Both the position numbers and the translations under genes were made by a program. A DNA stretch of 64,000 bases from Bacteroidales bacterium. Lineage in GTDB: Bacteria > Bacteroidota > Bacteroidia > Bacteroidales > UBA932. The stretch's first letter is position 1. The number at the start of each line of letters is the position of its first letter. The notes below the pieces were generated by a model. It saw only the letters and a list, made by a program, of their open reading frames with translations. It did no database searches and was not told the origin of the DNA. The DNA lies in NCBI GenBank assembly GCA_022647615.1, contig JALCKZ010000001.1:1476178-1540177 (forward strand), in the 5' to 3' direction. Of the stretch, positions 48,601-57,326 are shown piece after piece.

Positions 48601-51600
48601 TTTTTATGTTTTTCACACCATTTGCGGCCGTTTACAAACAGCTCATGCCATGGCGTAACTTCTTGTTTCTTAAGTGACTCCGGATACCATGCCCAGTTCC
48701 AAGGTCTTATGCATCTTTCCGGGTGCGGCATCATTGCAAGGTGCCTTCCGTCTGCGCTGCAAACTCCCGCAATTCTTTTTGGAGAGCCGTTTGGATTGCC
48801 AGGATATTCATCATAATTAAACTTAATGGCAACCTGCATTCCATCCAGCTTTGCATTAGGGAAGGTGAACCTGCCATCTCCATGAGCAACCCAAATGCCA
48901 AGCTTGCTGCCCTTCAGAGATTTAAGTAAAATTGACGAAGATTGTGGAATTTCCACCCCAACAAATTTGCTCTCAAATTTACCTGACAGATTATGTGTCA
49001 TCTTTGGAGAAAATTCTCTGTGAGAAGGTGTTATAAGTCCAAGCTCAGCCATGAGCTGACAACCGTTGCAAACGCCAAGACTTATTGTATCCTTGCGGGA
49101 ATAGAAGTCATTCAATGCTTTATTTGCTTTCTCATTATATAAGAATGCGCCTGCCCAGCCCTTTGCGGAACCAAGCGTATCGGCATTTGAAAATCCTCCA
49201 ACAAAAACTATAAACTGCACATCTTTAAGAGTTTCGCGGCCGGAAATTAAATCGGTCATGTGCACATCCTTAACTCTGAACCCTGCAAGATACAGGCACC
49301 ATGCCATCTCCCTGTCTCCGTTACTTCCTTTCTCTCTGATGATTGCGGCAACCGGCGCTTTGCTCCCCGGCTCTTTTGCAAGATACTTTGCAAGGCTTCC
49401 GTCAAAGTTCTTAGGGAACTTGAACTTAAGCGGCTCTTTTTTGTAATTCTTGTAACGTTTTAATGCACAAGCTGCTCCGCTTTGTCTTCTGTCCAGCAGG
49501 TAAGAGGTCTTATACCAGACGTCCCTAAGTTTATCAATATTCAAATTGATTTTTCCAAGAACGGAAATTTTCCTCTCTTTTATGTAGCTGCCTATCTTGT
49601 ATATCCCGACAGATTCTTTTGATTCTCCGTTTGCTGCGGCGCAGATTTTTTCAACTTCCTTAAGGTTTTTGTTTGCAACCTGCAGCAATACGCCAGGTCT
49701 CTCTGAAAACATGAAATTGATTAAAGGCAGCTGAATATCAGTTAGTTTTATGCCGCCTTCTTTGTTTGCAAAACACATCTCCAGCAAAGAAGTGATTAGA
49801 CCGCCGGCTGAAATATCATGACCGGCAAGAACCAGATTTTTCTCAATAAGTTTCTGTACGGTATTAAAGCAATCTGCAAAGTATGCAGGGGACTCAACAT
49901 CCGGCGCTTCATTTCCAACAGCTCCAAGAGTCTGCGCAAATGCGGAACCTCCAAGTTTAAATCCGCATTTTGAGAATGGAATATAAACTATTGTGCTTGC
50001 TGCAACTTTCTGTAAATTAGGATGTATAATGTTGTTGACATCTTTTGCGGGAGCTACCGTGGAGATAATCAAAGTCCCCGGAGCTATAATCTTTTTTCCG
50101 TCAGGATAATTCTGAGTCATGCTCATAGAATCTTTTCCTGTCGGGATATTAATTCCAAGCGCACATGCAAAGTCGCTGACAGCTTTTACAGCTTTATAAA
50201 GTCTTGCATCCTCTCCTCTGTTTCTGCTTGGCCACATCCAGTTGGCGCTCAGGGATACTCCCTTCAGACCGTTTTTCAACGGAGTCCAAACAACATTCGT
50301 AATGGCCTCTGCAACAGACATTCTGGAGCCTGCTGCGGAATCAATAAGTCCAACAATAGGGGCGTGACCCAATGAAGTCGCAATGCCCTCTTTGTTGTCA
50401 TAGCCAATTGCAGTTACGCCCAAATCATTAAGCGGCAGCTGAATTTCTCCGGTGCATTGCTGGCAAGCAACAAGTCCGGTGACAGAGCGGTCAACTTTAT
50501 TTGTCAACCAATCCTTACATGCAACGCTCTCCAGCTGAAGTACTTGCGTTAAATACTCTTCAAACTTGCCGGCGCTGTATTTTAAAGGATTGAACTTATA
50601 TTCAGACGTTTCATCATGCATGAAAGTTTTAGGTGCGCTTCCAAACATATCTCCCATTTCCAAATCAATTGCAGTCTCTCCGCTCTTCTCATCTTTAAGG
50701 GTGAATCTGTGATCTCCGGTTACCTCTCCAACTTGATAAAACGGAGCACGCTCTCTCTCTGCAATTTGCTTCAACTCAGCAACATCCTTCTCATGCATTG
50801 CAAGTCCCATTCTCTCCTGGCTCTCATTGCCAATGATTTCTTTCAGGCTCAAAGTAGGGTCTCCTATCGGGAGCTTGCTCGTATCAATCTTACCTCCTTC
50901 ATCTTCCACAAGTTCAGAGAAACAATTAAGATGTCCGCCGGCCCCGTGGTCATGAACGGACACAATAGGGTTGTTCTCTTTTTCTGATAATGCGCGGATT
51001 GCATTGTAATCTCTTTTTTGCATCTCGGGGTTTGCGCGCTGAATTGCATTAAGTTCTATGTCGTTGCCGTACTTGCCTGTATTGACGGAACTTACAGCTC
51101 CGCCGCCCATGCCGATTCTATAGTTGTCACCTCCAAGCAGTACAATTTTATCTCCTTTCACAGGTGTCTCTTTTGCAGCATCAGATTTCTTTGCATATCC
51201 AATTCCGCCCGCCTGCATAATCACCTTATCGTAACCAAATTGCGGATTGTTTGCCTCAACTCCTTTTTGTTTTCCTGTATGCTCAAAAGTCAGAAGACTT
51301 CCGCAGATAATGCACTGTCCAAATTTATTTCCAAAATCGCTGGCGCCGTTAGATGCCTTAGTAAGAATCTCTTGCGGGCTTTGATACAACCATTTGCGCG
51401 GTGCCGTCTTTTCCCATTTTCTGTCTTTATTATTCCCGACAGTTTTTGAATCAAAGCGCGGGTAGCTTGTCATATAAACAGCAGTACCTGCAATTGGGAA
51501 GCTTCCTTTTCCGCCTCCCATTCTGTCTCTGATCTCTCCGCCGGTTCCTGTTGCAGCTCCGTTGAACGGTTCAACCGTTGTTGGAAAATTGTGAGTTTCA

Positions 51601-52337
51601 GCCTTTAAGCTAATTACAGTCTCTTTCTCTTTTAGCGTAAAGAAGTCAGGCTTTGTCTGGTCGGCAGGATGAAACATTTTAATTTTAGGTCCTTCCAGAA
51701 AAGCGCAGTTGTCTTTATATGCACTTACTATAAGATTCTGATTCTCTTTAGAAGTTTTCTTAATAAGCTTAAACAGAGAACTTTCCATCTCTTTACCATC
51801 TATGATGAAAGTGCCGTTGAAAATTTTATGACGGCAGTGCTCGCTGTTAACTTGAGAGAAACCAAAGACCTCGCTGTCGGTGAGCTTTCTCCCAATTTTC
51901 TTTGCTATCCCGTTAAGATATTTGATTTCGTCCGGATTAAGAGCGAGTCCCTCTTTAATGTTATATTCCTCTAAGTTAGAGATATACACAATAGGCTCCG
52001 GCTTCTTGTCCACGGTAAATATATTCTGGTCCAGTCCGCCGTAAAATCTCTGAAGCATCTTATCATATTCAGGCTTAGAGCTTTTGGAAGGGAAATACTC
52101 CTCTATTCTTTTAATGCCGGAGATATTCATGTTTTGCGTAATCTCCACAGCCGTTGTGCTCCAAGGAGTTATCATCTCACGTCTTGGTCCGATAAAGTAT
52201 CCTTTGACGTTGTCTCCCTTGATTAATTTAGCATTGCCAAACAGCCAGCATAGCGCTGCAATGTGTTCATTAGAAAGTTGTTTGCTTGTTTCCAAGGCCA
52301 GCACCGGGCCCTCATTAGATTTAAAGAATAGAATCAT
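48597..52337 (-). CDS. purL: Phosphoribosylformylglycinamidine synthase (single-chain)
   Basis: 1246 residues from the ATG at 52337 (MILFFKSNEGPVLALETS); the longer frame upstream is discarded. This is the large one-chain form. Synthase part: KAETHNFPTTVEPFNGAATGTGGEIRD and VHDHGAGGHLNCFSELV. The C-terminal glutamine amidotransferase has its nucleophile Cys in LGVCNGCQLMAELG and the His/Glu in MMPHPER. Step 4 of purine synthesis. Co-oriented with and overlapping phoH. Confidence 0.95.
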   Translation of the reverse strand: MILFFKSNEGPVLALETSKQLSNEHIAALCWLFGNAKLIKGDNVKGYFIGPRREMITPWSTTAVEITQNMNISGIKRIEEYFPSKSSKPEYDKMLQRFYGGLDQNIFTVDKKPEPIVYISNLEEYNIKEGLALNPDEIKYLNGIAKKIGRKLTDSEVFGFSQVNSEHCRHKIFNGTFIIDGKEMESSLFKLIKKTSKENQNLIVSAYKDNCAFLEGPKIKMFHPADQTKPDFFTLKEKETVISLKAETHNFPTTVEPFNGAATGTGGEIRDRMGGGKGSFPIAGTAVYMTSYPRFDSKTVGNNKDRKWEKTAPRKWLYQSPQEILTKASNGASDFGNKFGQCIICGSLLTFEHTGKQKGVEANNPQFGYDKVIMQAGGIGYAKKSDAAKETPVKGDKIVLLGGDNYRIGMGGGAVSSVNTGKYGNDIELNAIQRANPEMQKRDYNAIRALSEKENNPIVSVHDHGAGGHLNCFSELVEDEGGKIDTSKLPIGDPTLSLKEIIGNESQERMGLAMHEKDVAELKQIAERERAPFYQVGEVTGDHRFTLKDEKSGETAIDLEMGDMFGSAPKTFMHDETSEYKFNPLKYSAGKFEEYLTQVLQLESVACKDWLTNKVDRSVTGLVACQQCTGEIQLPLNDLGVTAIGYDNKEGIATSLGHAPIVGLIDSAAGSRMSVAEAITNVVWTPLKNGLKGVSLSANWMWPSRNRGEDARLYKAVKAVSDFACALGINIPTGKDSMSMTQNYPDGKKIIAPGTLIISTVAPAKDVNNIIHPNLQKVAASTIVYIPFSKCGFKLGGSAFAQTLGAVGNEAPDVESPAYFADCFNTVQKLIEKNLVLAGHDISAGGLITSLLEMCFANKEGGIKLTDIQLPLINFMFSERPGVLLQVANKNLKEVEKICAAANGESKESVGIYKIGSYIKERKISVLGKINLNIDKLRDVWYKTSYLLDRRQSGAACALKRYKNYKKEPLKFKFPKNFDGSLAKYLAKEPGSKAPVAAIIREKGSNGDREMAWCLYLAGFRVKDVHMTDLISGRETLKDVQFIVFVGGFSNADTLGSAKGWAGAFLYNEKANKALNDFYSRKDTISLGVCNGCQLMAELGLITPSHREFSPKMTHNLSGKFESKFVGVEIPQSSSILLKSLKGSKLGIWVAHGDGRFTFPNAKLDGMQVAIKFNYDEYPGNPNGSPKRIAGVCSADGRHLAMMPHPERCIRPWNWAWYPESLKKQEVTPWHELFVNGRKWCEKHKK

Positions 52338-52500
52338 TACTGATTTGATTTTTGATATTTTGGCGGCGCAAATCTTTTGCGCTTTTACACGTGCGAATTT
52401 ACTCAAAATAATTCTTTTTTCTAACTTTGAAACCGTGCCGCAGATGGTGCGCTTTCCGGATACCAAATAGTTTGATGATATAGTTTAGTTTAAATAAAAA

Positions 52501-54003
52501 ATGACAGAGTCCGAATACCAAAAAGAGGTAGAAAAAATATTTACAAAATTCCCTAGTTTTCAAACAGTTGGAGGCGTGGCATATAAGCCTGGCCTGGATA
52601 ATATGTTTGAGATTGACAAAGAGCTTGGTTTTCCAAGCAGGAAATTCCGCTCTGTCCATGTTGCCGGTACAAATGGCAAAGGCTCTGTAAGCCACATGAT
52701 TGCATCCGCACTTATGCAGCTTCCTTCCTCGGCCGCTGTATCTCCGGCCGCCGGAGGCTCATTAAAAATTGGTTTGTACACATCTCCGCATCTTGTAGAT
52801 TTCCGCGAGCGTATAAAAGTAAACGGTGAGATGGTCCCAAAAGAATTCGTATATGATTTTCTAAAAAGATTCTCTCCGTTCTTTGAAGAGAAAAAAGCCT
52901 CTTTTTTTGAAATCACTACTGCAATGGCGTTTGATTACTTTGCAAAATGCAATGTGGATATTGCAGTGATTGAGTGCGGATTAGGCGGACGCCTGGATTC
53001 TACCAACATCATAACCCCAATGCTCTCAATTATAACCAGCATTGGATTAGACCATTGCCAGTACTTGGGCAATACTCTCAAGGAAATAGCCGGGGAAAAG
53101 GCCGGCATCATCAAGCGGAATATCCCTGTGGTAATAGGAGAAACAGGTACTCCCGACAGCGGTGTAAAAGAGGTCTTTATGCAGGTCGCTGCTGACAATA
53201 ATTCTCCCATTTTCCTTGCCGAAAAAGCATCAAAATATATCTCTTGGAGTAATGATAATAAGGCCGAAGGCCCGCGACCGGAGGAAGCGTGCCTCTCCGC
53301 GCGCAGCGCGTCAAACCACAAAATTTCCCGCCGCTTTGTGGCGGGAAATAACGCTGACGTGCAAGCGCACGGCAGCGTAAATATATTTTCATCTTGTATT
53401 CTTTCCGCAACAGAAACTTTAGACCTAAAAGGCGATTGCCAAAACAAAAACATCAAAACGGTGGCAGTTGCTTTGTCCTTGATTCTTAAGCAATTGGCTG
53501 ATGAAAAGAGGCTGGAAATTGATGATGCGCTTCTTGCAAAAGTAATTTACGGAATTGAGAATGCCGCAAAGCTTACCGGACTGAGAGGGCGTTGGGAACA
53601 ATTGGGAGAGAATCCTTTAATCATCTGCGATATAGGACATAATGAGCACGCCTTTAGGATGTTAGGCAAGCAAATCAGCAGAACTGCAGAACAAAGATTT
53701 GCAAAATTGTGCGGTGGAAAATTGATTATGTTGTTTGGCATTATGAGAGACAAGGACCTGGAAGCAGAAAAAGATTATCTTCCGCAGAATGCATTTTATA
53801 TTTTTGTAAATGCCAACAGTCCAAGAGCTTTGCCAGACGTTGAGCTAAAAGAAAAGATGCTCAAAATGGGATTTAAAGGGGAGTGTGCCGGCAGTATAAA
53901 AGACGGAATTGCAAAGGCAAAACAAATTGCTGCAAAAGAGGATTTCATATTCATAGGAGGCAGTTCTTATGTGGTAGCTGAAGCGCTGGAAAATTTTAAA
54001 TAA
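52501..54003 (+). CDS. folC: Folylpolyglutamate/dihydrofolate synthase with in-frame palindromic insert
   Basis: 500 residues, ~60 more than usual. Mur-ligase fold: P-loop AGTNGKGSVSHMI, ECGLGGRLDSTN, and IGLDHCQYLG before GEKAGIIK. The C-terminal domain starts at LRGRWEQLG and holds CDIGHNEHAF. Between the LAEKASKYI segment and LDLKGDCQNKN sits an insertion (~residues 249-293) wholly encoded by a palindromic element (53247-53378). The frame is open through it, so the protein is probably made with a ~44-residue loop and should still fold, since the insert lies at the surface loop before the GxxQxxN block. Confidence 0.9.
   Translation: MTESEYQKEVEKIFTKFPSFQTVGGVAYKPGLDNMFEIDKELGFPSRKFRSVHVAGTNGKGSVSHMIASALMQLPSSAAVSPAAGGSLKIGLYTSPHLVDFRERIKVNGEMVPKEFVYDFLKRFSPFFEEKKASFFEITTAMAFDYFAKCNVDIAVIECGLGGRLDSTNIITPMLSIITSIGLDHCQYLGNTLKEIAGEKAGIIKRNIPVVIGETGTPDSGVKEVFMQVAADNNSPIFLAEKASKYISWSNDNKAEGPRPEEACLSARSASNHKISRRFVAGNNADVQAHGSVNIFSSCILSATETLDLKGDCQNKNIKTVAVALSLILKQLADEKRLEIDDALLAKVIYGIENAAKLTGLRGRWEQLGENPLIICDIGHNEHAFRMLGKQISRTAEQRFAKLCGGKLIMLFGIMRDKDLEAEKDYLPQNAFYIFVNANSPRALPDVELKEKMLKMGFKGECAGSIKDGIAKAKQIAAKEDFIFIGGSSYVVAEALENFK
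53247..53378 (+). repeat. Palindromic multi-hairpin element, copy C, inside folC
   Basis: Starts with 34 bases identical to copy D (from GAGTAATGATAATA through GGCCGAAGGCC to CGCGACCG). The hairpins are GGCC-GAA-GGCC, CGCGC-GCA-GCGCG, and TTTCCCGCC / GGCGGGAAA around the loop GCTTTGT, then an extra hairpin CGCTG..CAGCG enclosing CGTGC-AAGC-GCACG. It lies in frame in folC and is translated. The stem sequences differ from those of the other copies but stay complementary. Confidence 0.85.
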
Positions 54004-54007
54004 TAAT

Positions 54008-54038
54008 TTTGCACAATCACAAAAAAGTTATACATTTG
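54008..54038 (+). promoter_or_regulatory. Canonical Bacteroidota promoter of tRNA-Val
   Basis: TTTG at 54008-54011, a 19-base spacer, and TACATTTG at 54031-54038. This is the best match in the window to the -33 TTTG / -7 TAnnTTTG consensus. The tRNA begins 32 bases later. Confidence 0.8.
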
Positions 54039-54069
54039 CAGCCCAATTAGGCCGTAGTGGCCGTGATTC

Positions 54070-54144
54070 GGGAGCATAGCTCAGTTGGTTTAGAGCATCT
54101 GCCTTACAAGCAGAGGGTCATAGGTTCGACTCCTATTGCTCCCA
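54070..54144 (+). tRNA. tRNA-Val (anticodon TAC)
   Basis: 75 bases: acceptor GGGAGCA / TGCTCCC with discriminator A, D stem GCTC/GAGC, anticodon stem TCTGC/GCAGA with loop CTTACAA, and T arm ATAGG-TTCGACT-CCTAT. It borders the accessory region that fills the rest of the window. Confidence 0.95.
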
Positions 54145-54149
54145 CAAAA

Positions 54150-54179
54150 AAAAGAGGACAGCGATGTCCTCTTTTTTTT
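54150..54179 (+). terminator. Intrinsic terminator after tRNA-Val
   Basis: Stem AAAAGAGGACA / TGTCCTCTTTT with loop GCGA, followed by T residues. Confidence 0.85.
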
Positions 54180-54202
54180 GTGGGAGCTTTGCTCTTTTTT
54201 AA

Positions 54203-54257
54203 CAGCCCTTCGGGCTGAAATTCACGCGCCTCCGGCGCGGACTCGCAGCTTCGCTGC
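54203..54257 (-). repeat. Palindromic multi-hairpin element, copy E (short)
   Basis: Three adjacent hairpins read on the minus strand: GCAGC-GAA-GCTGC, CGCGCC-GGA-GGCGCG, CAGCCC-GAA-GGGCTG, joined by GAGTC and TGAATTT. The connector CGCGTGAAT after the second hairpin is shared with copy B. The terminal GCTTTGT loop hairpin is replaced by a GAA-loop one. Confidence 0.7.
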
Positions 54258-54289
54258 TCATCAAATAGATTTTTACAAGTAAGATTTTC

Positions 54290-54394
54290 GAGTAATGATA
54301 ATAAGGCCGAAGGCCCGCGACCGAAGGGAGCATGCATCTCCGCGGCGGTAGCCGCGTAAACCACTAATTGCCAGCGCGCTTTGTGCGCTGGCAA
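54290..54394 (+). repeat. Palindromic multi-hairpin element, copy D
   Basis: Shares its first 34 bases with copy C (in folC). It then has CGCGGC-GGTA-GCCGCG followed by TAAACCACTA as in copy A, and a 10-base stem TTGCCAGCGC / GCGCTGGCAA around GCTTTGT. The last hairpin, read on the minus strand, supplies the final residues and stop of the RhuM-family gene. Confidence 0.85.
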
Positions 54395-55428
54395 CTGTCT
54401 AAAAGTCCACGCATTTCCTTATCAAAATCTGAATCTATTTTTTGAGTTTTGTTGAATGCGTCATATTCACTTTCAGCCTTTGCATCAGCTTGGGTCCTGG
54501 ATATATGCCCCTTGTCAGGTAGCAGTTGATATTTTCTGAATGATAAGAACTCATTAACGCTCGCAGCAAACTGTTTCATGTCAAATGCATTCTCGTTTTC
54601 TATTAAGTCTTCTATATAATCAAAATAACCTGTTACAGCACGTTCCAGTTTGCGTATTTGTTGCTCTGAAAGATAATTCTTTGCTATCTTGCTGTCTGAC
54701 TTTAAAATACGTCCATCTGGGGCATTCTCCCACGTGGTTAATCCCATGTGTTCCTTGTTATGATCAGCATGCGTATACACTATTTCTGGTGCAGTCTGTC
54801 CAGTTATGGCATAGTGAAATCTATTTTGAACCATCTGAAAAAACTCCTTTGTTGTAGGCGAATTTTTATCATAATCAAAAGAACATTCAGCGTAGATATC
54901 CGTTATTTGTTGCCAAATCCGTCTTTCACTTGCACGGATAGAGCGTACCCTTTCTAGCAATTCACTAAAGTAATCTTTGCCAAAGGTTGTTTTACCTTGT
55001 TTTAGGCGTTTATCATCTAGAACGAATCCCTTTCTGATAAATTCATTCAGTATCTTTGTTGCCCATTGACGGAAGCGTGTTGCTTTAAGTGAGGATACAC
55101 GATACCCTACGGCAATGATGGCATCCAGATTGTAAAAATCCACATCATGAGTCTGTGTTTTGCCATCCATTGCACCATGCTGAGTGGTTATTTCCATTTT
55201 GGAAACAACCACATCTTTAGTTAATTCTCTTTCCTCAAATATATGGTTCAGATGTTTACTAATTGCCGAGATACCAATACCAAACAATTGAGCCATCGCT
55301 TTTTGTGTACACCATATCGTTTCATCTTTAATCACTACTTCTACCTTGCCCTGCTCATCTGGCATATTGTACAGTAAGAATTGTATTTCTTTTCTCATTT
55401 TATTTTTATGCTTTATTGTGTTTTTCAT
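54364..55428 (-). CDS. RhuM family protein, C-terminus encoded by a repeat
   Basis: 354 residues of the RhuM ('virulence RhuM') family, found in pathogenicity and defence islands. The N-terminal Bro-N-like/winged-helix region WCTQKAMAQLFGIGISAISK is followed by VDFYNLDAIIAVGYRVSS and FRQWATKILNEFI. The C-terminal half carries the conserved HADHNKEHMGL. The molecular function is not known. The last nine residues (CQRTKRAGN) and the stop come from palindromic element D, so the native end was replaced or lost. Another in-frame ATG at 55398 is an equally good start. Confidence 0.85.
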   Translation of the reverse strand: MKNTIKHKNKMRKEIQFLLYNMPDEQGKVEVVIKDETIWCTQKAMAQLFGIGISAISKHLNHIFEERELTKDVVVSKMEITTQHGAMDGKTQTHDVDFYNLDAIIAVGYRVSSLKATRFRQWATKILNEFIRKGFVLDDKRLKQGKTTFGKDYFSELLERVRSIRASERRIWQQITDIYAECSFDYDKNSPTTKEFFQMVQNRFHYAITGQTAPEIVYTHADHNKEHMGLTTWENAPDGRILKSDSKIAKNYLSEQQIRKLERAVTGYFDYIEDLIENENAFDMKQFAASVNEFLSFRKYQLLPDKGHISRTQADAKAESEYDAFNKTQKIDSDFDKEMRGLLDSCQRTKRAGN

Positions 55429-55557
55429 TTACCATAGGTTGAATTTATCTTTTGAAAACTTTCTTCGCAGTTTATTAATCTTTTATTTAAAGTCTTAGTT
55501 TCTAGGTATTTATTCTTTCCAGGTGGTTCCGTATTATTTGTTTGGGGTACTCAATAT

Positions 55558-56409
55558 TTATGAGATATTCAATAATTTCTTTAAAAGGGGAATGAAATCT
55601 AATATAGCATCAGATTTAATTATATACCCTAAGTTGTTAGGAATATGAGAAACTGACAAAGCTTTTTGTTGGATGTTTGGAACTGTAACTACTTGTATTT
55701 CGCCAGTAACTGTTAGCTGTGGTCCAGCATATAAAATTCCAAGTAAAAATAGCCGTCCCTTTCCCCAATTTAAATTGCCCTTTTTATCTGTATATCCACC
55801 TTTATTGAAGAGAATTACGGGTGAACCACTGGAACCAGGAAAGCAAGCTGCATCAATAACAAATTCTCGTTTTCCATTATGATCTAGAGTTATATTAGTG
55901 GCCATAGAACCGCGTCGCACTATAGGCATATTGTTGACACTATCCCATAATCCATTAGGATATCCAATCATTAAAATATCTTCCGCTATATCTATTTCAT
56001 TTAATTGCTGATTTGAAGGAATTAACGAATTATCAAAAAACCTATAGAAAAATCTTTTATTACATTTATGATAAGATTCTTCAATAATAGGATTTATAGG
56101 CATGGCACATAGATCTATTTTGGAATCAGGGTGCATAATCCAATTGCTTTCAAAATTATTTTCCATAACAATAGAAAAATGTTTTTTATAATCTGGTTCC
56201 TCTAACTGATTACACTCCGTCAGTATAAAACAACTTTTTGACATGCCAGAAACAACATGCTTATTTGTTATTACTAGTGGAACTTGTTTATTATCATCAA
56301 TTTTTAGATTGAAGAAAAAACCTGTTCCAGAGAATTTGTTACCTACGTTATCTGATGTTTCAATACGCACTGTGCTAAAGCACAATTGTTCAATGATTGA
56401 TAAATCCAT
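55558..56409 (-). CDS. Trypsin-like serine protease in defence operon
   Basis: 283 residues, no signal peptide, so cytoplasmic. Chymotrypsin-fold protease with a complete triad: His51 (ITNKHVVSG), Asp99 (KIDLCAMPI) and Ser194 (FPGSSGSPVI). It starts 2 bases after the HEPN-like gene ends. A cytosolic trypsin-like protease in a restriction operon suggests an effector or processing role, as reported for several anti-phage systems; that is inference. The DNA is clearly AT-richer than the core region. Confidence 0.85.
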   Translation of the reverse strand: MDLSIIEQLCFSTVRIETSDNVGNKFSGTGFFFNLKIDDNKQVPLVITNKHVVSGMSKSCFILTECNQLEEPDYKKHFSIVMENNFESNWIMHPDSKIDLCAMPINPIIEESYHKCNKRFFYRFFDNSLIPSNQQLNEIDIAEDILMIGYPNGLWDSVNNMPIVRRGSMATNITLDHNGKREFVIDAACFPGSSGSPVILFNKGGYTDKKGNLNWGKGRLFLLGILYAGPQLTVTGEIQVVTVPNIQQKALSVSHIPNNLGYIIKSDAILDFIPLLKKLLNIS

Positions 56410-56411
56410 AT

Positions 56412-57326
56412 TTAACTATGTTTAAATACAAAATTTAAATTATAATCGAATTCTTGCAATTTCAATGCATTGTCAATAACGAAATCGATACAAAACCTGC
56501 AATCAGAGCCCTTTATTTCATGATTATTTTCATAAAAATCCTTTGACAATTGTTCGTATTTCCTTTTACCGTTTTCCCACCATGTATTAACAATCGGGGT
56601 TATGATCTCAAAATACGTATATCTCTTATAGTCAATACCTAAAGCAGTGATTTTTAATATATCTCGAATAGAATTGATTGTATTAGTGACTTTTTCGAAC
56701 CATTTTGCACCACATTTGCTATCAGAGCCTACTAATTTTTTATATTCATCGTCAATTTGCTCTCCAATGTTCAAGGAACTATTAAGGCTATATGGCTTTA
56801 TTTTATTATCTTCATACGATGATAATAATTCCATAAATGCAATCTTACTATTTACTATACTTTCATAGAAATCATTTTTATTGTAAGAAGATTCTGCTTT
56901 ATCTATATATGACTTAACATGTTTATATGAAATAAGTTGAGATACAGAGATATCCTTAAATTCAATCCCAAATTGGATAAGTGTATTTTCTTCCATAAAA
57001 TTAGTCATTGTAATTCGACTAATTTCTATATCTGACTTTGAAGGGAATTGTCCTTTGTGTTTTATGCTAACTCGTCTTTCTTTTAGAGCTTTCATAGACT
57101 CTTTTAAAGTTAACTCCGGAAATTTATCCCAGTATTCCATAAAAGAGCTAGGAGCCTTTATACCTTTATTCTCTGAAACAAGAAGCAAAAACATTTCCGC
57201 GCAATCGTGGAAAGAGAGTATTGAAAAGCCCGCTACCACATCTACTTGTTCAGACTGCTGTACGCCTAAGCGATATAGATACTTTATTATTGCCAATCGT
57301 CGAATAATTATTTCTTTTCCTAGCAT
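56412..57326 (-). CDS. HEPN-like protein of unknown function
   Basis: 304 residues, no family recognised with certainty. Mostly alpha-helical. An N-terminal helix with ILSFHDCAEMFLLLV and, later, Arg85-x4-His90 (RRVSIKH) resemble the HEPN nuclease pattern R-x4-6-H. The second half has Cys residues (SKCGAKW, CRFCIDF). It overlaps the methylase stop by 1 base and abuts the protease, so it belongs to the same operon. HEPN proteins are often RNases in defence; whether this one is active is unknown. Confidence 0.55.
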   Translation of the reverse strand: MLGKEIIIRRLAIIKYLYRLGVQQSEQVDVVAGFSILSFHDCAEMFLLLVSENKGIKAPSSFMEYWDKFPELTLKESMKALKERRVSIKHKGQFPSKSDIEISRITMTNFMEENTLIQFGIEFKDISVSQLISYKHVKSYIDKAESSYNKNDFYESIVNSKIAFMELLSSYEDNKIKPYSLNSSLNIGEQIDDEYKKLVGSDSKCGAKWFEKVTNTINSIRDILKITALGIDYKRYTYFEIITPIVNTWWENGKRKYEQLSKDFYENNHEIKGSDCRFCIDFVIDNALKLQEFDYNLNFVFKHS

